A stretch of 6,753 nt of DNA from an uncultured Collinsella sp. (GCA_900552425.1 URZR01000091.1:1-6753); one strand, 5' to 3'; numbered from the stretch's first letter, positions 1 through 5,843 are shown. Notes: generated by a model not told the origin, from the sequence alone. Numbers and translations are program-made.

Positions 1-511
1 GGCCGACCGTCTGGCGCTCGTCGACGCCGCTGCCACTGCGCTCAAGTGCCGCGTCGAAGAGGTTCCCGCCCGCGTGGAGAACCTGCAGGCCGAGCTGCGC
101 GAGACGTCCAGCAAGCTCAAGAAGGCGCTCACCGGTGGCTCCTCCGATGCCATTTCCAGCGCCATCGACGGTGCTGTTGAGCTGAATGGCTATAAGCTCG
201 TTGTTGCCGAGCTTCAGGGCCTTGAGGCTGTCGACCTGCGCAACGTATGGGATACCGTGCACCAGAAGGTCGTCGGCCCTGTCGCCTGCGTCGTCGCCAG
301 CGTGACCGAGAAGGGCACCCCGGCCCTGCTTGCCGCCGGCTCCGATGACGCCGTGAAGGCCGGTTTCCACGCCGGCAACGTGATCAAGCAGATCGCGGGC
401 CTGGTCGACGGTCGCGGTGGCGGCCGTCCCAACATGGCCCAGGCCGGTGGCAAGAATGTTTCCGGTATCGCCGATGCCCTCGCGGCCGCCAAGACCGCGC
501 TTGGCGCCTAA
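1..511 (+). CDS. alaS: Alanyl-tRNA synthetase, C-terminal part (5' end outside window)
   Basis: This is the last 169 codons of alanyl-tRNA synthetase, the cytoplasmic enzyme that charges tRNA-Ala. The frame is open from base 2 and ends at TAA 509-511; the catalytic and editing domains lie upstream of the window. The first roughly 45 residues visible are Ala/Glu/Leu-rich and look like the helical linker before the C-Ala (DHHA1) domain. The rest is that domain, which helps hold the tRNA. The clearest signature is GGGRPNMAQAGG at bases 416-451, very close to the family motif GGGRPDMAQAGG, followed by the usual short Ala-rich terminal helix. GTG 74 lies inside this frame and is not a gene start. 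ruvX follows after 17 bp, a classic alaS-ruvX (yrrK) linkage. Identification is firm; only the N-terminal extent is unknown. Confidence 0.95.
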   Translation, partial: ADRLALVDAAATALKCRVEEVPARVENLQAELRETSSKLKKALTGGSSDAISSAIDGAVELNGYKLVVAELQGLEAVDLRNVWDTVHQKVVGPVACVVASVTEKGTPALLAAGSDDAVKAGFHAGNVIKQIAGLVDGRGGGRPNMAQAGGKNVSGIADALAAAKTALGA

Positions 512-528
512 GAACCTAGGTTGTCGCT

Positions 529-957
529 GTGGTCGCACTTGCGCTGGACATAGGGGAGACCAGAATCGGCATCGCTGTCTCGAGCCGTGATGGCAAGATG
601 GCGATGCCCGTCAAGGTGCTGCCGGCTGCCGAGGTCACCGGTATGGCCAAGACGTTCCGTTACCTAGTCGAGGACTATGAGCCCGACATCTTGGTAAGCG
701 GACGTCCCTTGACCATGGCCGGTGAGCCCGGCCCCCAGGCCGAGCGCGTCGCCGCCGTGGCCCAAAAGATTGCCGACGAGCTCGAACTTCCGCTGGAGTT
801 TGAGGACGAGCGTCTGTCCTCGCAAGAGGCCAAGCGCATTCTGCGAGAGCAGGGACTCAACGAAAAGCAGATGAGGGGCAAGATCGACATGATCGCCGCC
901 AGCCTGTTCTTGCAGACATGGCTCGATCGTAAAAACGAGGAGGTTCAGCATGCCTAA
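529..957 (+). CDS. ruvX: RuvX/YqgF-family RNase H-fold putative nuclease
   Basis: This encodes a 142-residue protein of the YqgF/RuvX family, at normal family length. Members have an RNase H-like fold and have been linked to 16S/pre-rRNA 5' end processing and, by fold, to Holliday junction resolution. Visible motifs are ALDIGETRIGIAV at 5-17 (first catalytic Asp at D7), ILVSGRPLTMAGEPGPQAERV at 54-74, DERLSSQEAKRIL around 93-105, and KIDMIAASLFLQTWLD at 118-133 with the last acidic residue at D120. The start is GTG 529: an in-frame TAG at 517-519 blocks any earlier start, and the next candidates would cut the first motif. The ribosome-binding site is weak (TAGG 517-520). The 3' end overlaps mltG by 8 bp, so the two are probably translationally coupled. 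Family assignment is secure; the exact substrate is not shown by sequence. Confidence 0.93.
   Translation: MVALALDIGETRIGIAVSSRDGKMAMPVKVLPAAEVTGMAKTFRYLVEDYEPDILVSGRPLTMAGEPGPQAERVAAVAQKIADELELPLEFEDERLSSQEAKRILREQGLNEKQMRGKIDMIAASLFLQTWLDRKNEEVQHA
937..943 (+). promoter_or_regulatory. Strong Shine-Dalgarno for mltG inside the ruvX 3' end
   Basis: GAGGAGG lies 6 nt before ATG 950 and within the last codons of ruvX. It is one of the two best ribosome-binding sites in the window and fixes the mltG start at 950, making the 8-bp overlap with ruvX real. Confidence 0.8.
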
Positions 958-2284
958 CGCTTCCGATCCGCGCCAGCAGAATCGTACACGGCAGCCCGCG
1001 CAGCGCCCCGCTCAGCCTGGCCAGCGTTCGGCTCAGCCTACTCAGCGTGCTGCTCAGCAGCCCGCCACTCGTCCCTCGCAGCCCGCTGGCGGCGCTCGTT
1101 TTAAGCAGCAGGCTCCTGCCCAGCGCACGCAGGGGCAGGCCCGGCAATCACGCTCCCACGCACATCATGCTCATGGCTCGCACGGCGTTGCTCCGGCTAC
1201 GCGGTCGAGTTATAATACGCACGCCCGCCGTGGTGCCCAAAAGAAAAGCTCCCCGGTGCCCATGATGATCGGTGGCGTCGTCGCCGTGCTTGCTCTTTTC
1301 GCGATCGTTTTCTTTGTCGTGCCAGCCGTCAAGGGCTTCTTTGCCGGTGAGGATGCGAATGTCGCTGCTGGCCGGCAAGTTACTATCACGATTCCCGATG
1401 GTGCCTCGGGTGACGCCATCGCTTCGATTCTCTCCGAGAACCATATCGTCGAAAATCCCAAGGATTATTACGCGGCGGTCAAACAGCTCAACGCCGACAT
1501 GTCGCTTAAACCGGGTAAGTATTCGTTCACCACGCTCATGGATGCGACCAAGGTCGTTCAGCAGCTCATGGAAGGCCCCAATGCGGGCTCCGATGCGCTG
1601 ACTATCCCTGAGGGCCTTACGGTTGACCAGGTCGCCGACCGTGTGGCCAAGGCGTACGACAACATTTCGAAGGGTGACTTCCTTAACCAAGCTAAGGCGA
1701 GCAATTATGTGAATGATTACGCTTTCCTTAAAGACGCTTCAAACGATTCGCTCGAGGGCTTCCTATTCCCCAAGACCTATTCGTTGGGTAAGGACCCGTC
1801 TGCCGATGATGTGATTCGCGCCATGCTTGACCAGTTCCACGCCGAGTATAAGTCGCTTGACTTTGCCAGCTGCGAGGCCAAGATCAAGGAGCGCTATGGC
1901 GTAGAGATGTCCGATTACGACATCGTTAACCTTGCCTCGATCGTCGAGCGCGAGGGCCTCAACGCCGATCAGCGCGCGCATGTGGCATCGGTTTTCTATA
2001 ACCGTCTGGCGGGCAAGCTCGATGGCCTGCGCTACCTCAATAGCGATGCGACCATGATGTATGTCACCGGCGGCGAGGTTACCGCCGACGACCTGCAGAG
2101 CGATAGCCCGTACAACACCTATAAGCACGAGGGCCTGCCGCCCACGCCCATCTGCTCTCCGTCGCTCGAGGCGCTCAAGGCCACCCTTGAGCCGACCGAC
2201 TCCGATGACCTGTATTTCTACATTACACAGGACAAGGAGTATTTCTCGAAGACCTACGAAGAGCACCAACAGTCTTGGAATTGA
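950..2284 (+). CDS. mltG: Endolytic murein transglycosylase MltG (YceG-like)
   Basis: This is a 444-residue MltG/YceG protein. MltG is an inner-membrane lytic transglycosylase that cleaves nascent glycan strands and so helps set their length during peptidoglycan synthesis. Residues 1-100 form a cytoplasmic, low-complexity tail rich in Gln, Pro, Ala and Arg, with a His-rich patch at 70-78. One transmembrane segment lies at about 104-127. The extracytoplasmic part starts with a LysM-like subdomain (about 142-195), then the catalytic domain. That domain includes EGFLFPKTYSL at 269-279, LASIVEREG at 328-336 with E333 matching the catalytic glutamate of E. coli MltG (E218), VFYNRL at 348-353, and EGLPPTPICSPSLEAL at 394-409. 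The protein is longer than E. coli MltG because of the tail, which is common in actinobacterial homologues. yqeG starts 2 bp after the stop. Assignment is firm; the role of the tail is unknown. Confidence 0.95.
   Translation: MPNASDPRQQNRTRQPAQRPAQPGQRSAQPTQRAAQQPATRPSQPAGGARFKQQAPAQRTQGQARQSRSHAHHAHGSHGVAPATRSSYNTHARRGAQKKSSPVPMMIGGVVAVLALFAIVFFVVPAVKGFFAGEDANVAAGRQVTITIPDGASGDAIASILSENHIVENPKDYYAAVKQLNADMSLKPGKYSFTTLMDATKVVQQLMEGPNAGSDALTIPEGLTVDQVADRVAKAYDNISKGDFLNQAKASNYVNDYAFLKDASNDSLEGFLFPKTYSLGKDPSADDVIRAMLDQFHAEYKSLDFASCEAKIKERYGVEMSDYDIVNLASIVEREGLNADQRAHVASVFYNRLAGKLDGLRYLNSDATMMYVTGGEVTADDLQSDSPYNTYKHEGLPPTPICSPSLEALKATLEPTDSDDLYFYITQDKEYFSKTYEEHQQSWN
1001..1063 (+). repeat. Three 21-bp imperfect tandem repeats in the mltG N-terminal tail
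   Basis: Three consecutive 21-bp units at 1001-1021, 1022-1042 and 1043-1063 each begin CAGCG and contain GCTCAGC. They are in frame and encode the heptads QRPAQPG, QRSAQPT and QRAAQQP (residues 18-38). They form the core of the disordered cytoplasmic tail of MltG. In-frame repeats of this type can change copy number without breaking the gene. Confidence 0.8.
1188..1216 (+). promoter_or_regulatory. Possible internal promoter within mltG
   Basis: A perfect TATAAT at 1211-1216 is preceded, after exactly 17 bp, by TTGCTC (1188-1193), which matches the first three bases of the -35 consensus. It lies in the mltG tail-coding region just before the transmembrane segment. A perfect -10 hexamer is uncommon in such GC-rich coding DNA, but the bases also serve as Tyr-Asn codons, so chance is quite possible. 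Confidence 0.25.
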
Positions 2285-2286
2285 TC

Positions 2287-2784
2287 ATGAGGATTTTTAG
2301 CCCCAAACGATATGTTGCCTCAGTCGACCGCATCGACCTCGATACCCTGTGGGCCGACGGCAAGCGAGCCATTCTGCTCGACCGCGACAACACCCTGGTG
2401 CCGCGCGATACCGAGCGGGTTCCCGCTGCGGTTTCCGCTTGGCTCGAAGCCGCCCATGCCAAGGGCTTTAAGCTGTGTATGGTGTCCAATAACTGGCATC
2501 GCGATCAGGTTATGGCATCGGCGCGCGAGTTGGGGCTCGAGGCCATCAGCCACGCCATGAAGCCCGCCCCGTTTGCCCTCAAAGCGGGCCTTAAGCGCCT
2601 AGGCGCCACGGCTAACGAGGCCGTACTGATCGGCGATCAGCTTTACACGGACGTGTGGAGCGGTAACCTTGCTGGCGTTGACACTATTCTTGTCAAGCCG
2701 CAGGCAACCCAGGACCTGTGGTACACGCAGATCTTCCGTATCTTTGAGCGCCGGGCCCTGCGCGACCTTCCCTGCGAGGAATAG
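2287..2784 (+). CDS. yqeG: YqeG-family HAD-type phosphatase
   Basis: This is a 165-residue haloacid-dehalogenase superfamily protein of the YqeG group, probably a soluble phosphatase; the physiological substrate is not known from sequence. All HAD motifs are visible. Motif I is LLDRDNTLV at 30-38 (nucleophile D32, acid/base D34), motif II is the Ser of MVSNN (S67), motif III is the Lys of HAMKPAPFALK (K92), and motif IV is LIGDQLYTD at 114-122 (D117, D122). The short size, with no separate cap domain, fits YqeG. I chose ATG 2287. In-frame TTG codons at 2275 and 2281 would extend it by 4 or 2 residues but are less attractive starts. The Shine-Dalgarno is weak (GGA 2277-2279), and the start lies 2 bp after the mltG stop, suggesting translational coupling. 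aroK begins 8 bp downstream. Confidence 0.9.
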   Translation: MRIFSPKRYVASVDRIDLDTLWADGKRAILLDRDNTLVPRDTERVPAAVSAWLEAAHAKGFKLCMVSNNWHRDQVMASARELGLEAISHAMKPAPFALKAGLKRLGATANEAVLIGDQLYTDVWSGNLAGVDTILVKPQATQDLWYTQIFRIFERRALRDLPCEE

Positions 2785-2792
2785 GTTTCGCC

Positions 2793-3326
2793 ATGTCTCA
2801 GCACATCAAACACGGCTGCGACCATATCTTCTTTATCGGCTTTTTGGGCGCGGGCAAGTCGACGCTGGCGCGCAACGTGGGCACTATGTTCAAGCGTCGA
2901 TTCATCGATACCGATCGTTTGGTTGTACGTCGATGCGGCAAGTCGGTAACCGAGATATTTGAGACTGAGGGCGAGGACCGTTTTCGCGAGCTCGAGACCT
3001 CGGCGCTCCGTTCGCTCCAAAGCGAGCGCAGCCTGCTGGTATCGTGCGGGGGTGGCATCGTCGAGACGCCGGTGAACATTGAACTGATGCACGATATGGG
3101 TACATGCGTGTACCTCGAAGGCGACTTTGAGGACTCGTTGCGCCAGATTCGCCGCTCGGATACCCGGCCCGATTTCCGCTCTCCCGAGCATGCTGCGCGT
3201 CTGTTTGAGCATCGCCGTCCGCTGTATCGTCAGGCAGCCGATATTACCCTTGATATTCGCAACAAGTCCTTCGAGGACGTTTCCTACCTTTGTGCCGAGA
3301 TGCTTTTGGAGCGTGGACTGCTATGA
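2793..3326 (+). CDS. aroK: Shikimate kinase
   Basis: This is a 177-residue shikimate kinase, which phosphorylates shikimate to shikimate-3-phosphate on the route to chorismate. The Walker A loop is GFLGAGKST at 16-24. The shikimate-site acidic pair is D39 and D41 in FIDTD. The Arg that contacts shikimate is R65 in FRELE, and the GGG loop is 86-88. The LID arginine is R125 in TRPDF, where the common motif is RPLL. The C-terminal arginine motif is RRPLYRQAAD at 141-150. Every residue I would require for activity is present and length is typical, so it looks functional. The start ATG 2793 has GAGGAATAGG just upstream. The stop TGA overlaps the ATG of the next gene (ATGA), which implies coupled translation with the aroB-like gene. 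Confidence 0.93.
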   Translation: MSQHIKHGCDHIFFIGFLGAGKSTLARNVGTMFKRRFIDTDRLVVRRCGKSVTEIFETEGEDRFRELETSALRSLQSERSLLVSCGGGIVETPVNIELMHDMGTCVYLEGDFEDSLRQIRRSDTRPDFRSPEHAARLFEHRRPLYRQAADITLDIRNKSFEDVSYLCAEMLLERGLL

Positions 3327-4432
3327 TTCGCCGTCAACTTATCAATTTCCAAAACCGCAGTGTCGATGTCCGCGTCGGATTGGGCGCGTTCGAGGAGCTG
3401 TCGCGCATGTTTGCCTCGGCCGTGGGCAAGCCTAAGCGCGCGATGGTGGTTTGGAACGACGTTACATCCGAGCGTTTTGGCGAGGTCGTCGAGCATGCGC
3501 TGATCGACGCCGGTTTTGCCGTGTCGCTGCTCGTCCTCGAGGTTTCGCCTTCCGGCGCTACGCTGGCCGATGCCGATACCGTCTTTGGCGCCCTGTCGGT
3601 TAACGGCATTACCTGCGACGATCTCGTTGTCGCTGTCGGCGACACGGCGACCTGCTCGGTCGTTTGCTGGTGTGCTAATCAGTGGTGCGGTCGCACCGAG
3701 TGCGCCTTGCTGCCGACGACGTTCGATGCCATGCTCACGGTCGCGACGACCATGAAGCCGCTCGTCGCCTCGTCGGTGAATGCGCTTCCCGCTATCGCGT
3801 TCCGTCCCGAACCGGGCTTGGTCGTGTGTGACCTCGACCTTGTTCGCGAAGCGGACCCCGAGGACCTCAAGCTCGGCTATGCGGTACTTGTTGGCACCAT
3901 GCTTTCGAGCAGCAAATCCCGCTGGAATCAGTTTGCTGAGACCGTCCCCGAGATTCTCGCGGGCGAGGAGGTCGCGCTCGTCAATGCCGTCCAATGGTCT
4001 CAGACTGCCCGCAAGGACGTGCTGACGGCCACGAACCCGAGCGCTCGCCATGCGCTCGATTTTGGCAAGATGGGGGAACGCACCCTGCGCGTCTGCTTGG
4101 GCGATGCCGCTTCGCAGGTCCCTGCCTACCAGCTGTTGTCCGAGGGCATGCGCTTTGAGGCGCGCCTTGCACATGATGCCTGTGACTTCGATATCGATTA
4201 CGTCTTTGAGGTCGATGACTGCCTTGAGGACTTTGGTATCGAGGAGCTTGCCTTCGATCTGAAGCCTGCCGCATATATCGAGGAGTTCCGCAGGCAGCAG
4301 TTTGTCCGCTCGAACCGCAGCATGTTGCCGCTGCCCGCGGCACTCGGCGCCATTCGTCTAACGAACGTTGAGGACGAGGTTCTGGAGCGCCATGCTCATG
4401 CCTACTTGGCATCTCGCAAAGAACTTCTCTAA
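3323..4432 (+). CDS. Divergent dehydroquinate-synthase-fold protein, catalytic residues missing
   Basis: This is a 369-residue intact frame in the usual aroB position after aroK. It aligns by eye with E. coli AroB along its length: LVVAVGD (101-107), PTT (131-133), FRPEPGLVVCDLDL (160-173), PEDLKLGYA (179-187), LDFGK (245-249), MLPLPAALG (334-342). Family hallmarks are nevertheless gone. The zinc-ligand Glu of GxAEVIK is V188, and the EVIK lysine is Gly. NLGHT has become DFGKM, replacing the His with K249. The LHGE His is replaced by L272 or S273. DKK is RQQ (324-326). The GGGVVGD nucleotide loop is lost, and five Cys (111, 115, 117, 122, 127) occupy this region. It probably has no canonical DHQS activity. 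It may be a scaffold or regulator, or have a new activity; automated pipelines would likely call it aroB. ATG 3323 overlaps the aroK stop by 4 bp. Confidence 0.75.
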   Translation: MIRRQLINFQNRSVDVRVGLGAFEELSRMFASAVGKPKRAMVVWNDVTSERFGEVVEHALIDAGFAVSLLVLEVSPSGATLADADTVFGALSVNGITCDDLVVAVGDTATCSVVCWCANQWCGRTECALLPTTFDAMLTVATTMKPLVASSVNALPAIAFRPEPGLVVCDLDLVREADPEDLKLGYAVLVGTMLSSSKSRWNQFAETVPEILAGEEVALVNAVQWSQTARKDVLTATNPSARHALDFGKMGERTLRVCLGDAASQVPAYQLLSEGMRFEARLAHDACDFDIDYVFEVDDCLEDFGIEELAFDLKPAAYIEEFRRQQFVRSNRSMLPLPAALGAIRLTNVEDEVLERHAHAYLASRKELL

Positions 4433-4438
4433 GATTTA

Positions 4439-4467
4439 TTGACATCCATCGTCTTTCGTATCATGTT
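4439..4467 (+). promoter_or_regulatory. Candidate promoter for the M24 peptidase gene
   Basis: A perfect -35 consensus TTGACA at 4439-4444 begins 6 bp after the aroB-like stop. The -10 is uncertain. TATCAT (4459-4464) is 5/6 to consensus but only 14 bp away, while the optimally spaced hexamer at 4462-4467 (CATGTT) is poor. A promoter is expected here because the next gene is 132 bp away with its own leader. Confidence 0.4.
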
Positions 4468-4470
4468 GAG

Positions 4471-4541
4471 GGGCGGGTTTCCAATCGGTTGCGGATCGCA
4501 TGCGATTCCGTCGTTCGGTTGAGGCCCGTCCCGCACTTTTT
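4471..4541 (+). promoter_or_regulatory. Structured leader or weak terminator upstream of the M24 peptidase gene
   Basis: Within the 132-bp gap, GGGCGGG (4471-4477) can pair with CCCGTCCC (4525-4532, one bulged T). It encloses a perfect 12-bp palindrome ATCGCATGCGAT (4495-4506), flanked by direct copies of TCGGTTG (4485-4491 and 4515-4521). Five Ts (4537-4541) follow soon after the outer stem. This could be a branched terminator for the upstream operon, an attenuator for the downstream gene, or an operator. The outer stem is long-range, so the terminator reading is weak. Confidence 0.35.
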
Positions 4542-4564
4542 GAGACAACAAGAAAGGAATCTGC

Positions 4565-5695
4565 ATGTCTGAGTTTGCTGCCGGTCCTGCCGGTCGTATC
4601 GAGCGTGTCCGTACCCTGATGGTCGAGCGCGGCTACGATGCCATCGTGGTGCGCGACGAGGCCAACCTTCGTTGGCTTACGGGCGTGAAGGGCGTCTTCG
4701 ACTACACCTTCGAGTTTCCGCACGCCGCGTTTATTACGGCAGATCAGTGCCTGTTCCACACCGATTCGCGCTACCTCAACAGCTTTGAGGAGAACACGCC
4801 CGCCGGCAGCCCCTGGGTCTACGACATGGACGAGGGCACTATCCCCGGTTGGGTCGCCGGCAAGATCGCGGCCAACAAGTGCCGCGTCTGTGCCGTCGAG
4901 GATGACATGCAGATCAACTTCTACCAGGGCATTCAGCGTGGTTTGGAGGATCGTTCCGTCGCCTGCATGTTGCCGCTGATGCATGACGACATTCGCAAGA
5001 TGCGCGCCATCAAGGACGCCGAGGAGATCGAGCTCATGCGCCATGCGCAGTCGATCACCGATGCCGCCTTCCAGCACATGCTCGGCTTTATTAAGCCTGG
5101 TATGACCGAGAAGCAGGTTCGCAACGAGCTCGAGAACTTTATGTTCGCCAACGGCGCCGACAGCCTTGCCTTCGGCTCCATCGTGGCGAGCGGTCCCAAC
5201 ACCGCCAACCCGCATGCCGTACCGAGCGACCGCGTGATCGAGAAGGGCGATTTCGTTCTCATGGATTATGGCGCGGGCTATTGCGATTACCGCTCCGACA
5301 TGACGCGCACTGTCGTGATGGGCGAGCCCACCCAGGAGCAGCTCGACCTGTACGCACTCGTGCGCCGTACGCACGAGGAGTGCGTCGCCGCCATCCATCC
5401 GGGCGTTGAGGGCAACGACATTTTCAAGCTTTCCAAGAAGATCATCGGCGATGCCGGCTATGGCGATTACTACAACCATGGTCTGGGTCACGGCGTGGGC
5501 ATCGACATCCATGAGCTGCCCAACTTCAACCGCAGCAAGAATATCATCGAGGTCGGCTCGGTTATCACCATGGAGCCCGGTGTGTACCTGCCCGGCGTGG
5601 GCGGCGTTCGTCTGGAGGACTACGGCGTGGTCACCGAGAACGGCTACGAGCCCTTCACCAAGACGCCGCATGACCTTCACGTCATCGATTGCTAG
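4565..5695 (+). CDS. pepP: M24-family Xaa-Pro peptidase (aminopeptidase P/prolidase type)
   Basis: This is a 376-residue cytoplasmic metallopeptidase predicted to cleave peptide bonds next to proline. An N-terminal creatinase-like domain covers about 10-140 and includes YDAIVVRDEANLRWLTG (24-40). The pita-bread M24 domain follows from about 152. All five metal ligands are visible: D234 in LMDYGAG, D245 in YRSDMTRT, H309 in GLGHGVG, E337 in TMEPGVY and E351 in VRLEDYG. The accessory histidines H217 (NPHAVPSDR) and H316 (DIHELP) are also present. There is no signal peptide. ATG 4565 has AAAGGA at 4553-4558 with a 6-nt spacer. The gene appears to be its own transcription unit, with a candidate promoter upstream and a strong terminator downstream. 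Aminopeptidase P and Xaa-Pro dipeptidase are hard to separate from sequence, so the gene symbol is provisional. Confidence 0.92.
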   Translation: MSEFAAGPAGRIERVRTLMVERGYDAIVVRDEANLRWLTGVKGVFDYTFEFPHAAFITADQCLFHTDSRYLNSFEENTPAGSPWVYDMDEGTIPGWVAGKIAANKCRVCAVEDDMQINFYQGIQRGLEDRSVACMLPLMHDDIRKMRAIKDAEEIELMRHAQSITDAAFQHMLGFIKPGMTEKQVRNELENFMFANGADSLAFGSIVASGPNTANPHAVPSDRVIEKGDFVLMDYGAGYCDYRSDMTRTVVMGEPTQEQLDLYALVRRTHEECVAAIHPGVEGNDIFKLSKKIIGDAGYGDYYNHGLGHGVGIDIHELPNFNRSKNIIEVGSVITMEPGVYLPGVGGVRLEDYGVVTENGYEPFTKTPHDLHVIDC

Positions 5696-5710
5696 TCTAC
5701 TTCGGTAGAT
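5695..5710 (+). other. UUCG-tetraloop hairpin directly after the pepP stop codon
   Basis: TCTAC-TTCG-GTAGA (5696-5709) folds in RNA as a 5-bp stem closed by C(UUCG)G, one of the most stable tetraloops. An outer G-U pair uses the last base of the pepP stop codon. It sits 9 nt before the terminator stem. It may protect the mRNA 3' end or help termination. Confidence 0.55.
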
Positions 5711-5718
5711 AGTTTGGG

Positions 5719-5761
5719 GCGGGGCGTCCGGATCGATTCGGACGCCCCGCGTTCTCTTTTT
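5719..5761 (+). terminator. Strong Rho-independent terminator after pepP
   Basis: The arm GCGGGGCGTCCG (5719-5730) is perfectly complementary to CGGACGCCCCGC (5739-5750). Two further inner pairs (A-T and G-T) extend the stem to 14 bp around the loop TCGA (5733-5736). A T-rich tract TTCTCTTTTT (5752-5761) follows at once. This ends the pepP transcript and separates it from the efp promoter about 30 bp downstream. Confidence 0.93.
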
Positions 5762-5770
5762 ATGCACTCG

Positions 5771-5798
5771 CTGCAGGCGCCGTCTGCAAGTGTATAAT
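5771..5798 (+). promoter_or_regulatory. efp promoter with perfect -10 box
   Basis: TATAAT at 5793-5798 lies just after the terminator and about 58 bp before the efp ATG, predicting a leader of roughly 50 nt. The -35 is poor (CTGCAG or nearby at 5771-5776, 16 bp away). A short dyad TGCAG-N7-CTGCA (5772-5788) overlaps the spacer and could bind a regulator, though this is speculative. Position and context make a promoter here likely. Confidence 0.65.
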
Positions 5799-5843
5799 TT
5801 CCATCGTATGTAATTTGGACGCTTGTGCGTTCTGCCCATAACA

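Noticed and set aside
2275..2286. Upstream TTG starts (2275, 2281) for yqeG
   Set aside because: They add only 4 or 2 residues and have no better ribosome-binding site; ATG 2287 gives the normal family N-terminus.
3284..4174. 296-codon minus-strand frame opposite the aroB-like gene
   Set aside because: I considered it because the + strand product is so divergent. The + strand frame aligns colinearly with AroB and is coupled to aroK by ATGA, while the reverse frame is rich in Arg, Gly and Ala with no recognisable domain.
3323..4432. The aroB-like gene as a pseudogene
   Set aside because: There is no internal stop, frameshift or truncation across 369 codons, third-position G/C bias looks like that of the neighbours, and overlap with aroK is preserved. 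This points to a maintained protein.
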